A stretch of 59,220 nucleotides of DNA from Thermodesulfobacteriota bacterium (GTDB taxonomy: Bacteria > Desulfobacterota > Anaeroferrophillalia > Anaeroferrophillales > Tharpellaceae). Of this stretch, positions 19,174 through 27,438 are shown in pieces. The translations under genes were made by a program, and so were the position numbers. The DNA lies in the NCBI GenBank assembly GCA_024763535.1, contig JANTFH010000010.1:1-59220 (forward strand), in the 5' to 3' direction. Below the pieces are notes generated by a model that saw only the letters and a program-made list of their open reading frames with translations, did no database searches and was not told the DNA's origin. The first letter of the stretch is position 1. Every line of letters begins with the position of its first letter.

Positions 19174-19187
19174 TTGACTTAAGTCAA
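19174..19187. promoter_or_regulatory. Perfect FNR/HcpR-type palindrome (candidate operator)
   Basis: TTGACTTAAGTCAA is a perfect 14-base palindrome of the Crp/Fnr half-site form TTGAC-N4-GTCAA. On the minus strand a TATAAA -10-like hexamer (19153-19148) lies downstream, which places the palindrome centre about 40 bases before the predicted start of transcription. That is the standard position for activation by Fnr-type regulators. The target is the HD/ferredoxin operon, whose start codon is about 120 bases away. Confidence 0.6.
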
Positions 19188-19304
19188 CAAAATAAAAAAA
19201 TTTATTAAACGTGCGGGAAGTCTTTTACGGAAATTGTATGAAGCGGTGGAATTTGTGAGGAAGTTTATGAGAATAAGAGGTAGATCATGCTCAAAGCGGG
19301 TTGA

Positions 19305-20339
19305 TTAATTGTCGAGAATGCTTTTAAGATCAGTAATGTTTTTTAGATTCGCTGATTTGGCGAAATGATTATTGACCAGACCGTCAATGTTATCGCTATC
19401 GGTCAGTTTGTATTTGACCATCATTAAAGCCATTTTTTTTATCTCAGCCGGGTCGGGGATGAAACGTCGGTACTCAATTCTGTTTGGTGGGGTTGTCAGG
19501 GCCGCAAAGATAAGTTTTTGCGGCTGGTTCCAGTAGCCGGCGGCAATTTCAGCGGCGGCCTCGGGGTGACTGCCGGCCCAGATTCCCGAACGGGCGGCGG
19601 CGCAGACCAGATGCTGCACGGCCCGGGGGTTGCGGTTGATTAGATCCTGTTTGACCAGCATCAGATTGCAGATAAAATCCGGATTTAGATCCTCGCTGTG
19701 AAAGAGCTTTTCACTGACTCCTGAAAATACGGTCTGGGCGGCAAAGGGTTCGCCGACGAAGTAGGCGTCCAGGGCCCCGGAGGCCAGAGCCGAGGCCATA
19801 TCCGGAGGGTTCATCTCAACAATATGGATTGGTGGATTTATCATAAATTTATCATTCAAACGCCGGGCTTCGAGGTAGTGTCCCGAGTAGCGCATGGGAA
19901 CTGCCAGGCTCCGGCCGGCCAGATCATTAATATTTTCAATATGTAGATCTTTGCGTACGACCAGGGTACTTTCCCGCCGGTTGCCGATGTAGACAATTTT
20001 GACGTTTTCCCCCTGCTGCCTGAGGGTTATGGCCAGAGGAGCAATAATGAAAGCTGCGTCGATATGATCATTGCGCAGAGCCTCCGCCATCTCCGCGAAG
20101 GATGAGAATTTAACCGCACTGAAACGATATTTTCCGTTTTTACGACTGGCTTGATCGAGCAGTGGTGCGGCGAGATTGGTAATCACCGGCATATAGCCCA
20201 TGCGCATCACAACCCGGGCTTCGTGGTCGTAGTTGAAGTGATACTGCAGCAGAGAGATGACGATCAGCCAGCCGACGGCGATCAGAAGGTAACGGCGGGC
20301 CGTGGAATTTGAGACAGCGCCATGCAGTTTAAACGGCAT
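19305..20339 (-). CDS. ABC importer substrate-binding protein (NitT/TauT type)
   Basis: The 344-residue product has an N-terminal hydrophobic segment (RRYLLIAVGWLIVISLL, about residues 15-31) that looks like a membrane anchor or uncleaved signal, without a lipobox. The mature part follows the NMT1/SsuA/NrtA fold: MGYMPVITNLAAPLLDQ, HIDAAFIIAPLAI, NDLAGRSLAVPMRYSGH and NPPDMASALASGALDAYFVGEPFAA. This family binds nitrate, bicarbonate, sulfonates or thiamine precursors; the sequence alone does not decide the ligand. It overlaps the ATPase gene by 11 bases and is the last gene of the chemosensory-transport array. Confidence 0.9.
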   Translation of the reverse strand: MPFKLHGAVSNSTARRYLLIAVGWLIVISLLQYHFNYDHEARVVMRMGYMPVITNLAAPLLDQASRKNGKYRFSAVKFSSFAEMAEALRNDHIDAAFIIAPLAITLRQQGENVKIVYIGNRRESTLVVRKDLHIENINDLAGRSLAVPMRYSGHYLEARRLNDKFMINPPIHIVEMNPPDMASALASGALDAYFVGEPFAAQTVFSGVSEKLFHSEDLNPDFICNLMLVKQDLINRNPRAVQHLVCAAARSGIWAGSHPEAAAEIAAGYWNQPQKLIFAALTTPPNRIEYRRFIPDPAEIKKMALMMVKYKLTDSDNIDGLVNNHFAKSANLKNITDLKSILDN

Positions 20340-21126
20340 AGGATATACCCTCCATCAGGAAGATCTGCTGGCGCAACTTGTTTAAAGCCGGAATCTTCTG
20401 AAAATCGCGGGGCCGGGGGAAATCGAGTTGATGATTCATCTTTATCCGGGCCGGCCGACCGTCCAGGACCACGATTCGATCACCCATGATCAGCGCGTCA
20501 TCTATATCGTGGGTAACGATAAGCGTGGTTTTCCCGGTAAATTTGTGCATATTGACAACCTCTTCCCGCATCTTCATATGGGTTATGAAATCGAGACCGC
20601 TGAAGGGCTCATCCATAATCATGACGTTGGGGTTGACGGCCAGAGCCCGGGCCAGCTCCGCCCGGCGGCGCATGCCGCCGGAGAGTTGGTGGGGATAGTG
20701 GTGCTCAAATCCTTCCAGTTCGACAATCTCGATGTGTTCGGCGATCTTCTCCCGCCGGGAGCGGGAATCCTGCATCTGCCTGACGCTTAAGCCGATATTT
20801 TCCCAGACGGTCATCCATGGCAGCAGGCCGTTATTCTGGAAAACAAAAATATTATCCGAGCTCGGGCGCTCAACGATATTTCCATCGATTGTGACCCTGC
20901 CGCTGGTGGCCGCTTCGAATCCGGCAATAATCCGCAGCATGGTCGATTTGCCGCAGCCGGAGGGGCCGAGGATGCAGACCATTTCGCCATCGTTAAATTC
21001 CAGATCGATCTTGTCAAGTACCGGGATCGGATCCTGAAATTTGCTCTTGATACTCTCGTCCATACGGGCGATCTTACGCCGGTTCCGGTACTCCTTACAG
21101 ACGGAATTTATGATTATATGCCCCAT
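20329..21126 (-). CDS. ABC importer ATP-binding protein (NitT/TauT type)
   Basis: The 265-residue ATPase has Walker A GPSGCGKST, Q-loop VFQNNGLLPWMTV, signature LSGGMRRRAELARAL, Walker B VMIMDEPFSGLD and the H-loop IVTHD. It most resembles the SsuB/TauB/NrtD group. About 30 extra residues rich in charge (residues 14-35) interrupt the usual N-terminus. It lies five bases after the permease gene and overlaps the binding-protein gene, so the three form one importer. Confidence 0.94.
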   Translation of the reverse strand: MGHIIINSVCKEYRNRRKIARMDESIKSKFQDPIPVLDKIDLEFNDGEMVCILGPSGCGKSTMLRIIAGFEAATSGRVTIDGNIVERPSSDNIFVFQNNGLLPWMTVWENIGLSVRQMQDSRSRREKIAEHIEIVELEGFEHHYPHQLSGGMRRRAELARALAVNPNVMIMDEPFSGLDFITHMKMREEVVNMHKFTGKTTLIVTHDIDDALIMGDRIVVLDGRPARIKMNHQLDFPRPRDFQKIPALNKLRQQIFLMEGISYAV

Positions 21127-21131
21127 ATCGG

Positions 21132-21929
21132 TTACCGTATATCCGAGCGCTGCCAGCTGGTTGACTCGAGCCGGCCCATGCGCCGCATGATAAAATCGAG
21201 CAGCAGCCCGATAACTCCGATGACGATCATGCCGGCCATTACGTAATCCATGCGCAGGGCATTGCGTGAGTCGAGAATGAGATAGCCGAGGCCGGAGCGG
21301 ACAGCGATCATCTCCGCCGCCACCACCACCAGCCAGGCGATTGCTAGTGAGAGGCGCAAAGCGGTAATTGTGGCCGGAGTTATAGCCGGGATTATGATCT
21401 TGGTGATGGTCTCCATGCGGGTGAAATTGAAGTTGGCGGCAACCTGAAAAAAGACTGGGTTAATGGTGCTGACGGTAATCGTGGTTGAGACCACCAGGGG
21501 AAAGAAGCTGGCGAGAAAGATCAGAAAAATCGCCGGCATATCCCCGATACCGAACCAGAGCATGGCCAGAGGAATCCAGGCTATGGGGGAGATCGGTTTT
21601 AAGAACTGGATGATGGGGTTTAACATAGTATTACAGGTTTTATTGCGTCCTAAAAGCATGCCCAGAGGCAGACCCAGCATAACCGCGAGATAGAAGCCGA
21701 TGGTGATCCGGAAGAGACTGGCAACCGTGTGTTTCAACAGGGTACCGTTGCGCAGCAGTTCGCCCATGCTGACAAAAACCGGCAACGGGCCGGGAAAGAC
21801 CTGGCTGCTCCAGCCCGAAAAACGGGCCAGCAAATCCCAGATCAACAGCATAAAGACAAAGCTGATGCCGGTGAGAAGGAATGGGTAGCGTTTCCCTAAA
21901 TTATGAGTTTTCAGCTTATTCGGTTTCAT
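21132..21929 (-). CDS. ABC importer permease (NitT/TauT type)
   Basis: The 265-residue integral membrane protein has about six hydrophobic segments and the EAA-loop region (AAEMIAVRSGLGYLILDSRNALRMDYVMAGMIVIG) characteristic of SsuC/TauC permeases that couple to the ATPase. FGIGDMPAIFLIFLASFFPL is also typical. It follows the TSUP gene by 55 bases, the largest gap in this end of the array; an internal promoter there cannot be excluded. Confidence 0.93.
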   Translation of the reverse strand: MKPNKLKTHNLGKRYPFLLTGISFVFMLLIWDLLARFSGWSSQVFPGPLPVFVSMGELLRNGTLLKHTVASLFRITIGFYLAVMLGLPLGMLLGRNKTCNTMLNPIIQFLKPISPIAWIPLAMLWFGIGDMPAIFLIFLASFFPLVVSTTITVSTINPVFFQVAANFNFTRMETITKIIIPAITPATITALRLSLAIAWLVVVAAEMIAVRSGLGYLILDSRNALRMDYVMAGMIVIGVIGLLLDFIMRRMGRLESTSWQRSDIR

Positions 21930-21984
21930 ATGAAGCTTTTATAGACTCCTGGTACAAATAGAGACTGCAACTAAGCCGTTCCTG

Positions 21985-22743
21985 TCAGAACGCGTTATAG
22001 ATTAGATGAATACCGACCAGGGTCAGTAAAAATATAAAAAGATCCTTCAAGACCCTTTCATTAATCTTTTCGGTCAGGCGCGGTCCGATCTGGCCGCCGA
22101 TCAAAACTCCGGGTACGGCCCAGGCAATCGTTTGCCAGTGCGGCCGGCTTCCCAGCAGCAGATGAGTTATCGAGCCCAATAGACAGACTCCGGCAATGGT
22201 CGTGATGCTGGTGGCGATAGCTGTACTCATTTTGAGATTCATCTTACCATGCATAAGCGGAATAATCCACTCGCCGATACTGATACTCAACATTCCGCTG
22301 ACGATCGACATCAGCGAAAGCAGGGGCATGTAGGGCCTGACCCGGTTCATCTCGGCCCGTCTCCGGCCCTGATTATCATATTTCTGGTTGAGTGAGACAA
22401 AAAGAAAAGCGGTGGTCATGGCCAGAAGTCCTATAAGCATGCGGATATGGGTCGGACTGATGGTTCTGGTTATAAATGAACCCGCGAGGATGCCGGGTAC
22501 GGTAACCGCGAGGATCAGCAGGGCCAGTCTGAAATCTACCTGCCGTCGGCGGATGTAGGCCAGACTGCCGGAACTCATGCCGCAGCTCTGGATCATCAGT
22601 GAAGTGAGAACCGCTGCTTCCGGATCAAGTTTGAGAACTACCAGGAGAAAGGGCATCCAGAGGATGCCGCCGCCGATACCGACGATTGAGGAGACGGTTG
22701 CGATCATGACTCCAATCGGGAGGGCGATCGAGAAGCTAATCAT
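21985..22743 (-). CDS. TSUP-family (TauE/SafE) membrane permease
   Basis: The 252-residue protein has about eight hydrophobic segments and the TSUP N-terminal pattern SIVGIGGGILWMPFLL, with the internal repeat VSGMLSISIGEWIIPLM. TSUP proteins move anions such as sulfite, sulfoacetate or thiosulfate; the substrate here is not determined. The gene overlaps the upstream HAMP-protein gene by eight bases and lies before a NitT/TauT-type importer, which suggests sulfur-oxyanion or organosulfonate traffic, an inference from context. Confidence 0.92.
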   Translation of the reverse strand: MISFSIALPIGVMIATVSSIVGIGGGILWMPFLLVVLKLDPEAAVLTSLMIQSCGMSSGSLAYIRRRQVDFRLALLILAVTVPGILAGSFITRTISPTHIRMLIGLLAMTTAFLFVSLNQKYDNQGRRRAEMNRVRPYMPLLSLMSIVSGMLSISIGEWIIPLMHGKMNLKMSTAIATSITTIAGVCLLGSITHLLLGSRPHWQTIAWAVPGVLIGGQIGPRLTEKINERVLKDLFIFLLTLVGIHLIYNAF

Positions 22744-23374
22744 CTGCAGTTTCGTCGATGGAGTAGAACTTGAAATAATCGACTACTTGCCGCAGGGTTG
22801 CCAGTTCGTTATCAAGTTCTATCAGTTTATCCTGGGCCTGCTGCCATTCCATAGGCGGCAATAAACTCCGGTCAAGCAGGGTGGCGGTTTCGGCAACCAG
22901 TTTCTTGCCGGCGACACAGGTGTTTAATGAAAAATGGATGATCTCCTGCAGGTTGCTCGACATCTCATTTATGACATGGCCGAGATCCGCCAGTTCATTG
23001 TTGGCATCAATGGTGATCGTCTGGCTGAGATCGCCGGCGGATATCTCGTTTGATTTTTCTATCATATGCTGCAGCGGACCGGTGATGTTTTTGATAAACA
23101 TCATCAGGACGATGACCACCACCGACATGATTATGCAGATCATTAAAATCGCTTTGTAGCGGAGGTGATCTAAGGGCTCGAAAATCTCGGGTGAGTCGAT
23201 GTTGTGGCCGACAACCTTTTCGATGTTGGTAAGCCACTCCTTTTTGATTTGACTGTTGTAGGTCTCGTTGACAAATTCGACTCCGAGCAGAAGTGCGGCA
23301 AATCCGATCAACAGAAAGTAGATGATCATGGTGCGTTGCAGAGTGTACCTGAAGCCTGATTCGCGGTTGCGCAT
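22736..23374 (-). CDS. Two-helix membrane protein with HAMP domain and no output domain
   Basis: The 212-residue product has membrane helices at about residues 13-31 and 73-94 with a short periplasmic loop (about 40 residues), then a HAMP domain (KNITGPLQHMIEKSNEISAGDLSQTI) and a helical tail that resembles the start of a chemoreceptor signalling domain (NNELADLGHVINEMSSNLQEIIHFS), but no receptor tip, kinase or cyclase domain. It follows parA by four bases and overlaps the TSUP gene. It may be a remnant receptor or a small adaptor for the array; its function is not known. Confidence 0.85.
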   Translation of the reverse strand: MRNRESGFRYTLQRTMIIYFLLIGFAALLLGVEFVNETYNSQIKKEWLTNIEKVVGHNIDSPEIFEPLDHLRYKAILMICIIMSVVVIVLMMFIKNITGPLQHMIEKSNEISAGDLSQTITIDANNELADLGHVINEMSSNLQEIIHFSLNTCVAGKKLVAETATLLDRSLLPPMEWQQAQDKLIELDNELATLRQVVDYFKFYSIDETADD

Positions 23375-23378
23375 ATGC

Positions 23379-24323
23379 TTACTGGTTTTTGCCGGAACTG
23401 CTGATGATCTCCCGGGCCAGGGCCATATATTTTAAGCCGGAGATACTTTTCTGATCATAGTTGATGACCGGCATACTCATGATCTGGGCTTCACGCAGAC
23501 GTTCATCCCGGTCGATTACGGTCTCGTACAGGCGTTCCGGATGGAGGTTTTTAAGCTTGGTAAAGATCATCCGGGAGGCGGTGGCGGCCTCATCATACAT
23601 GGTGACCAGTACCCTGGCTTTGATGTTCGGGTTGGTTTTTTTGCGAATAAGATCAATGATATTCAATACCTGATCAACTCCGTGGGTGGAAAGATAATCA
23701 CATTGGGTGGGGATGATGGCCAGATCGGAGGTTGACAGAGCGTTGATGGTAAAAAATTCGATTGAGGGCGGGGTATCAATGATAATGTAGTCAAAACGAT
23801 CTTTAATCTTTGCCAGTTGTTTCCTTAAGATATATTCGTAGTCATCTCTGCCGAAATATTTTTTACTCAGCAGAACCATATTCTTGTTTGACGGCAGCAG
23901 CCACAGACCGGGATAGGAGGTTTGAATAAGGGCCGATTCAAGCTTACGGTTGCGGTCGTGAATAACGTCATGAAAAGAGGTTGTATGCTGATAGCCCATT
24001 GAGATGGTAAGATTGGCCTGGACATCAAAGTCGATAAGCAGAACCCTTTTTTCCAACAGGGCCAGCGATAATCCCAGATTGAGACCGGTAGAGGTTTTGC
24101 CGACACCGCCCTTCTGGTTGGTGATTACCATCGTGTATCCAGCCCGGGCCGGAGTCGGCTCTACGGGGCGGACGGATTCGATCTCCGGGGTCACATCCGG
24201 CATGAAGACGGTTGAGCTGTGCCGACACCGGGGACATCTGACGGTAAACTGTTTGATTGATGGATTAAGTTGTGATTCATCAATCTTCAGACGGGTTTTA
24301 CAATTTTCGCATACAACAATCAT
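23379..24323 (-). CDS. ParA/MinD-type ATPase with N-terminal zinc ribbon
   Basis: The 314-residue protein starts with an MJ0042-type zinc ribbon (C5-x2-C8...C30-x2-C33), a linker, and a ParA ATPase domain with deviant Walker A KGGVGKT (residues 71-77), FDVQANLT and IIDTPPSIEFF. No ParB gene or parS-like repeat is nearby. ParA proteins encoded within chemotaxis loci (ParC-type) position chemoreceptor arrays at poles or midcell; that role is inferred here from its location 10 bases after a cheB-like gene. The zinc ribbon fusion is unusual for ParC. Confidence 0.9.
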   Translation of the reverse strand: MIVVCENCKTRLKIDESQLNPSIKQFTVRCPRCRHSSTVFMPDVTPEIESVRPVEPTPARAGYTMVITNQKGGVGKTSTGLNLGLSLALLEKRVLLIDFDVQANLTISMGYQHTTSFHDVIHDRNRKLESALIQTSYPGLWLLPSNKNMVLLSKKYFGRDDYEYILRKQLAKIKDRFDYIIIDTPPSIEFFTINALSTSDLAIIPTQCDYLSTHGVDQVLNIIDLIRKKTNPNIKARVLVTMYDEAATASRMIFTKLKNLHPERLYETVIDRDERLREAQIMSMPVINYDQKSISGLKYMALAREIISSSGKNQ

Positions 24324-24333
24324 TAAAGCTCCT

Positions 24334-25419
24334 TTATTCAGCAGTCATGACCGAGATGATTGCCTGCGGCAGTTTCGTTTCATTGAGGACGGTATTGACG
24401 CATCCTGATTTAATCGCATTGTCGGTCAGGTTCGGATAGACGCAGGTTTGCGTGTTCTGGGCCATGGTGATTCCCGATAGCTTCTGAATATGGGCGCACC
24501 CTTCAGCCCCGTCAGTGCCGATGCCGGTCAGCAGAATACCGATCGTATTTTGTTGAAAAACATCAGCGGCCGAGCTGAAAAGTTGGTTTAGAGGTTCTGT
24601 TTCAGTTTCTGCGGTACGGAGGTAAATGTTACCGTCGCTACCGGTCTGGACCTGAACTTTATTGTGTATCGAACTTATATAGCAGTGCCCCTGTTTTAGC
24701 TGCATTTCGTCCCGGGCTTCGCAGATTTCCCAATTTACCAGAGTATCGAAGCGTTCGACGAAAGCGCTCAAAACTTTCGGTGACATCTCTAAAGAAACGA
24801 CTACGGCAGTCGGCAGGGACGGCGGCAGATTTGCCAGCAGGCGGATAATTGTGTTGGGGCCGCTCAAGGTTGTTCCCAGAACCAGGAGATAGTCGAGCGG
24901 TTGATAAGCGTAGTACTCAAGGTTTTTGCCCGTTTCGGTGCGGGGCAGACGAACCCTGCGAATATTGCCGAGATTGACCTCGCTGGCCAGTTTTATGCGG
25001 TCGATAAGATGTTTGCGGGAACGGTCGATGTCGGTTGAGACCGCACCCGACGGTTTGGGAATAAAATCAACCACCCCGAGACGCATGGCATCAAAGGTGA
25101 TGGCTCCGTCACTAAAAAGTGAACTTAAAACCACGACCGGCACCGGAGATTCGATCATTATGTGCCGAATGCTGGTAATACCGTCCATAATCGGCATGTC
25201 GATATCCAGAGTTACGACATCCGGATTGAGTTTTTCGATCTGCTCCAGACCTTCCTGCCCATTGGCGGCGGTACCGACAACTTCAATTAAGGGATCATCT
25301 TCAAGCATGCTGCTGATGGCTTTACGCATGAATGCCGCATCATCGACAATCAGAACTTTTATGGTTCTGTTTTCCACCTGAGATTTGCTGTCCTGAGCGG
25401 GGGTTGTCTCAAATATCAT
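24334..25419 (-). CDS. CheB-like receiver protein with degenerate methylesterase domain
   Basis: The start is set at the ATG at 25419 (361 residues), nine bases after AAGGA; an ATG nine bases upstream abuts that site. The N-terminal receiver is intact (VDD, phospho-acceptor Asp in LDIDMP at residue 72, S/T and K positions present). The C-terminal CheB domain aligns throughout, but the catalytic serine of GASTGG becomes Thr (LGTTLSG) and the catalytic His becomes Glu (VSLEMSP); only the Asp of TGIGTDGAEG remains. Methylesterase activity is therefore unlikely. It may act as a phosphate sink or receptor-binding adaptor. An inverted repeat lies in the 106-base gap upstream. Confidence 0.9.
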   Translation of the reverse strand: MIFETTPAQDSKSQVENRTIKVLIVDDAAFMRKAISSMLEDDPLIEVVGTAANGQEGLEQIEKLNPDVVTLDIDMPIMDGITSIRHIMIESPVPVVVLSSLFSDGAITFDAMRLGVVDFIPKPSGAVSTDIDRSRKHLIDRIKLASEVNLGNIRRVRLPRTETGKNLEYYAYQPLDYLLVLGTTLSGPNTIIRLLANLPPSLPTAVVVSLEMSPKVLSAFVERFDTLVNWEICEARDEMQLKQGHCYISSIHNKVQVQTGSDGNIYLRTAETETEPLNQLFSSAADVFQQNTIGILLTGIGTDGAEGCAHIQKLSGITMAQNTQTCVYPNLTDNAIKSGCVNTVLNETKLPQAIISVMTAE

Positions 25420-25450
25420 TTTACGCATTCCTTCTAGATTTATCTGTCAG

Positions 25451-25515
25451 TGCCTACAAGTAATTTGCGGGTTGAAAAACGGAGATACTTTGCTGTGAGC
25501 ACTAACTTGCAGGCA
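25451..25515 (-). repeat. Inverted repeat between two cheB-like genes
   Basis: TGCCTACAAGT (25451-25461) and ACTTGCAGGCA (25505-25515) pair at 10 of 11 positions, with a possible wobble at the eleventh, around a 43-base loop. It fills most of the gap between the two cheB-like genes and could fold in the array transcript. Confidence 0.5.
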
Positions 25516-25533
25516 ACGCCCACGTCCGCTTTG

Positions 25534-27330
25534 TTATATCTGATAATAACCTTTAGTCCAGATAGCGACCCGGTTGGCCAGAGCTTCAGGTTCCAACTCC
25601 TCTTCACTGATATCTTCTTCAATGACCGGGGTCAGGCAATCCGGCATCATACAACTGGAACGCTCTTGTACGATAATAGTGCCGCCTTTCTCCCGGGCAT
25701 AACGCAAACCTTCGAGATTACTGGTTTCCGCCCCGGAGAGCAGGATAACCAGCAGCTGATCCTGAAAAACATCGGCTGCTGAAAAAAGGAAGAGATCGAA
25801 ATATCCGGGGCCATATTCAAAATTATGCTGTCCCTGTAATGACTGAATTTTGACAATATCATCGCTCGACTGTAAAAGCAGAGAACGTCTTTGTGAGTCC
25901 AGGTAAAAGTGGCCGCCCTGGAGCGGGGTATCATTGGCAACTGGGGCTACGGGATGGTGACACAACTGACTTAGATGTGCCGACATTGCGGGTAAAAAGG
26001 TTACCGGAATCGAGTGCAGGCTGACAAATGCCGCTTCACTGCAGGTCGGCATGCCGGTTAGGAGATGATATAAAGCCGCGTGACCGTTGCCACCGGATGA
26101 GATTATAACTAACTGTTTTGCTGGTAACGAGCCACCGTTTTGCAACGGTATCTGAGATTTGCAGTGTTTCGATGGCCGAAAACGTTGAAACGAAGAGATC
26201 CGAGCGGTCGCCGAACGTCGGATTCTTTCTACTATTTTCTGCTGCTGCAGGAGAAAGTCTCCGCCCCGTACCGGTTTGCTGATGAAATCCACGGCTCCGA
26301 GATCCAGCAGTGAAAGTACGGTTTCGGGTGCCCGGCTGCCGACGTTACTCATAATGACAATCGGGCAGGGGCTTTTGATCATAATATGTTTGATGGTGAT
26401 CCTGCCGTTCATTACCGGCATGTTGACATCAAGCAGGATGACATCGAACTGAAGAATTTCCATCATATCCAAGGCTTCTTGACCGTTGTGAGCAATGCCC
26501 GCAATCTCGATATCTCCGGTTACCAGAAGCATGGTCGACATGATTTTGGCCATGATGGTGGAGTCTTCCACCATTAATACGCGCAGTTTGTCGGTCTTCG
26601 GCAGGGGCTCTTCGTCCTCGCTATCTGATTTCCGGCCGGATTCATCGCTGAGCCGGGCCGCTTCCAGCAAAAGGTACTGGTAGTTGGCGTTGATAGTAGG
26701 AACTTTGTCCGGCGGAATTCCATCCCGGGTTTCAAAACCGCCATTGTGCCAGGTCATGATGGCGTAGAAAGCCTCTTCTCCGGAGATATTTCCGCTCTGG
26801 GCATGAATGATTTCCCCTTCCTGGATAAAAATTTCTCCGCGCTGGTTCCGATTGGTTACCAGGATGGTAATCGTGGCTCCGGAAAGGCAGCACATCTGGA
26901 TCAGGTCATCAAGCCTGACTATCTTGAGGGTTCCGGTAAATCCTAAACTCTGTTTATGGGACGAGAGTTCTCTGATCAGGTGAATTACCGAAGATGGTTT
27001 GCAGGGATTTTCGATAATATGCAGACCGGTGTGGGGGGGGATGGCGCTGCGGATCCGCTCATTGTCCGCCGGCAGAATCAGGATAATCTTGAGTTGGGGG
27101 TGGTCGGCGATGATTTTCTTCAGCAACGGGTGGGGGAACCTGTGGCTCTCTTCAGTAAAGACGGCGATCAGGAAGATCTCTTCGCCGGAGAGAATCTTAA
27201 ATACATCTTCGTCGGTATCTGCGGTAAAGAGTTGATAAGCTTCCGGTTCCCGGTCAAGGAACTCCGTCAGTGAGCCTCTGGTGTCGGAGTCACAGTTGAA
27301 AAGAATTATGTTTTTTGCGCCGCCAACCAT
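25534..27330 (-). CDS. Multidomain CheB-like protein: pseudo-receiver, DUF4388/PATAN, receiver, CheB domain
   Basis: I use the ATG at 27330 (598 residues); a GTG at 27396 is possible. Domain order: an N-terminal receiver-like domain lacking the phospho-Asp (IAVFTEE), a DUF4388/PATAN-type domain (GFTGTLKIVRLDDLIQMCCLSGATITILV...GEIFIQEGEIIHAQSG), a complete receiver with phospho-Asp D301 (LLDVNMP), and a CheB methylesterase-like domain. In the last, Ser412 (ISSGGNG) and His439 (VSLHSIP) are kept, but the Asp-bearing GMGxDG motif reads GAETSN. With only two of three triad residues, activity is uncertain. It sits between cheA and another cheB-like gene. Confidence 0.87.
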   Translation of the reverse strand: MVGGAKNIILFNCDSDTRGSLTEFLDREPEAYQLFTADTDEDVFKILSGEEIFLIAVFTEESHRFPHPLLKKIIADHPQLKIILILPADNERIRSAIPPHTGLHIIENPCKPSSVIHLIRELSSHKQSLGFTGTLKIVRLDDLIQMCCLSGATITILVTNRNQRGEIFIQEGEIIHAQSGNISGEEAFYAIMTWHNGGFETRDGIPPDKVPTINANYQYLLLEAARLSDESGRKSDSEDEEPLPKTDKLRVLMVEDSTIMAKIMSTMLLVTGDIEIAGIAHNGQEALDMMEILQFDVILLDVNMPVMNGRITIKHIMIKSPCPIVIMSNVGSRAPETVLSLLDLGAVDFISKPVRGGDFLLQQQKIVERIRRSATARISSFQRFRPSKHCKSQIPLQNGGSLPAKQLVIISSGGNGHAALYHLLTGMPTCSEAAFVSLHSIPVTFLPAMSAHLSQLCHHPVAPVANDTPLQGGHFYLDSQRRSLLLQSSDDIVKIQSLQGQHNFEYGPGYFDLFLFSAADVFQDQLLVILLSGAETSNLEGLRYAREKGGTIIVQERSSCMMPDCLTPVIEEDISEEELEPEALANRVAIWTKGYYQI

Positions 27331-27438
27331 AGAGAGATTCCGGTTTTGTGTATCAAAATATTCGTTGAAATCTTCACCCGCACGGCCCTTGATCACCGGT
27401 GCTTTGAGGATGAAAAAAACTGTTTGCTTAAGGACAGC

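Noticed and set aside
19305-22743. Assigning the importer and TSUP permease as taurine or sulfonate genes (ssuABC, tauE)
   Set aside because: The family also carries nitrate, bicarbonate and thiamine precursors, and no desulfonating enzyme gene is present, so the substrate was left open.
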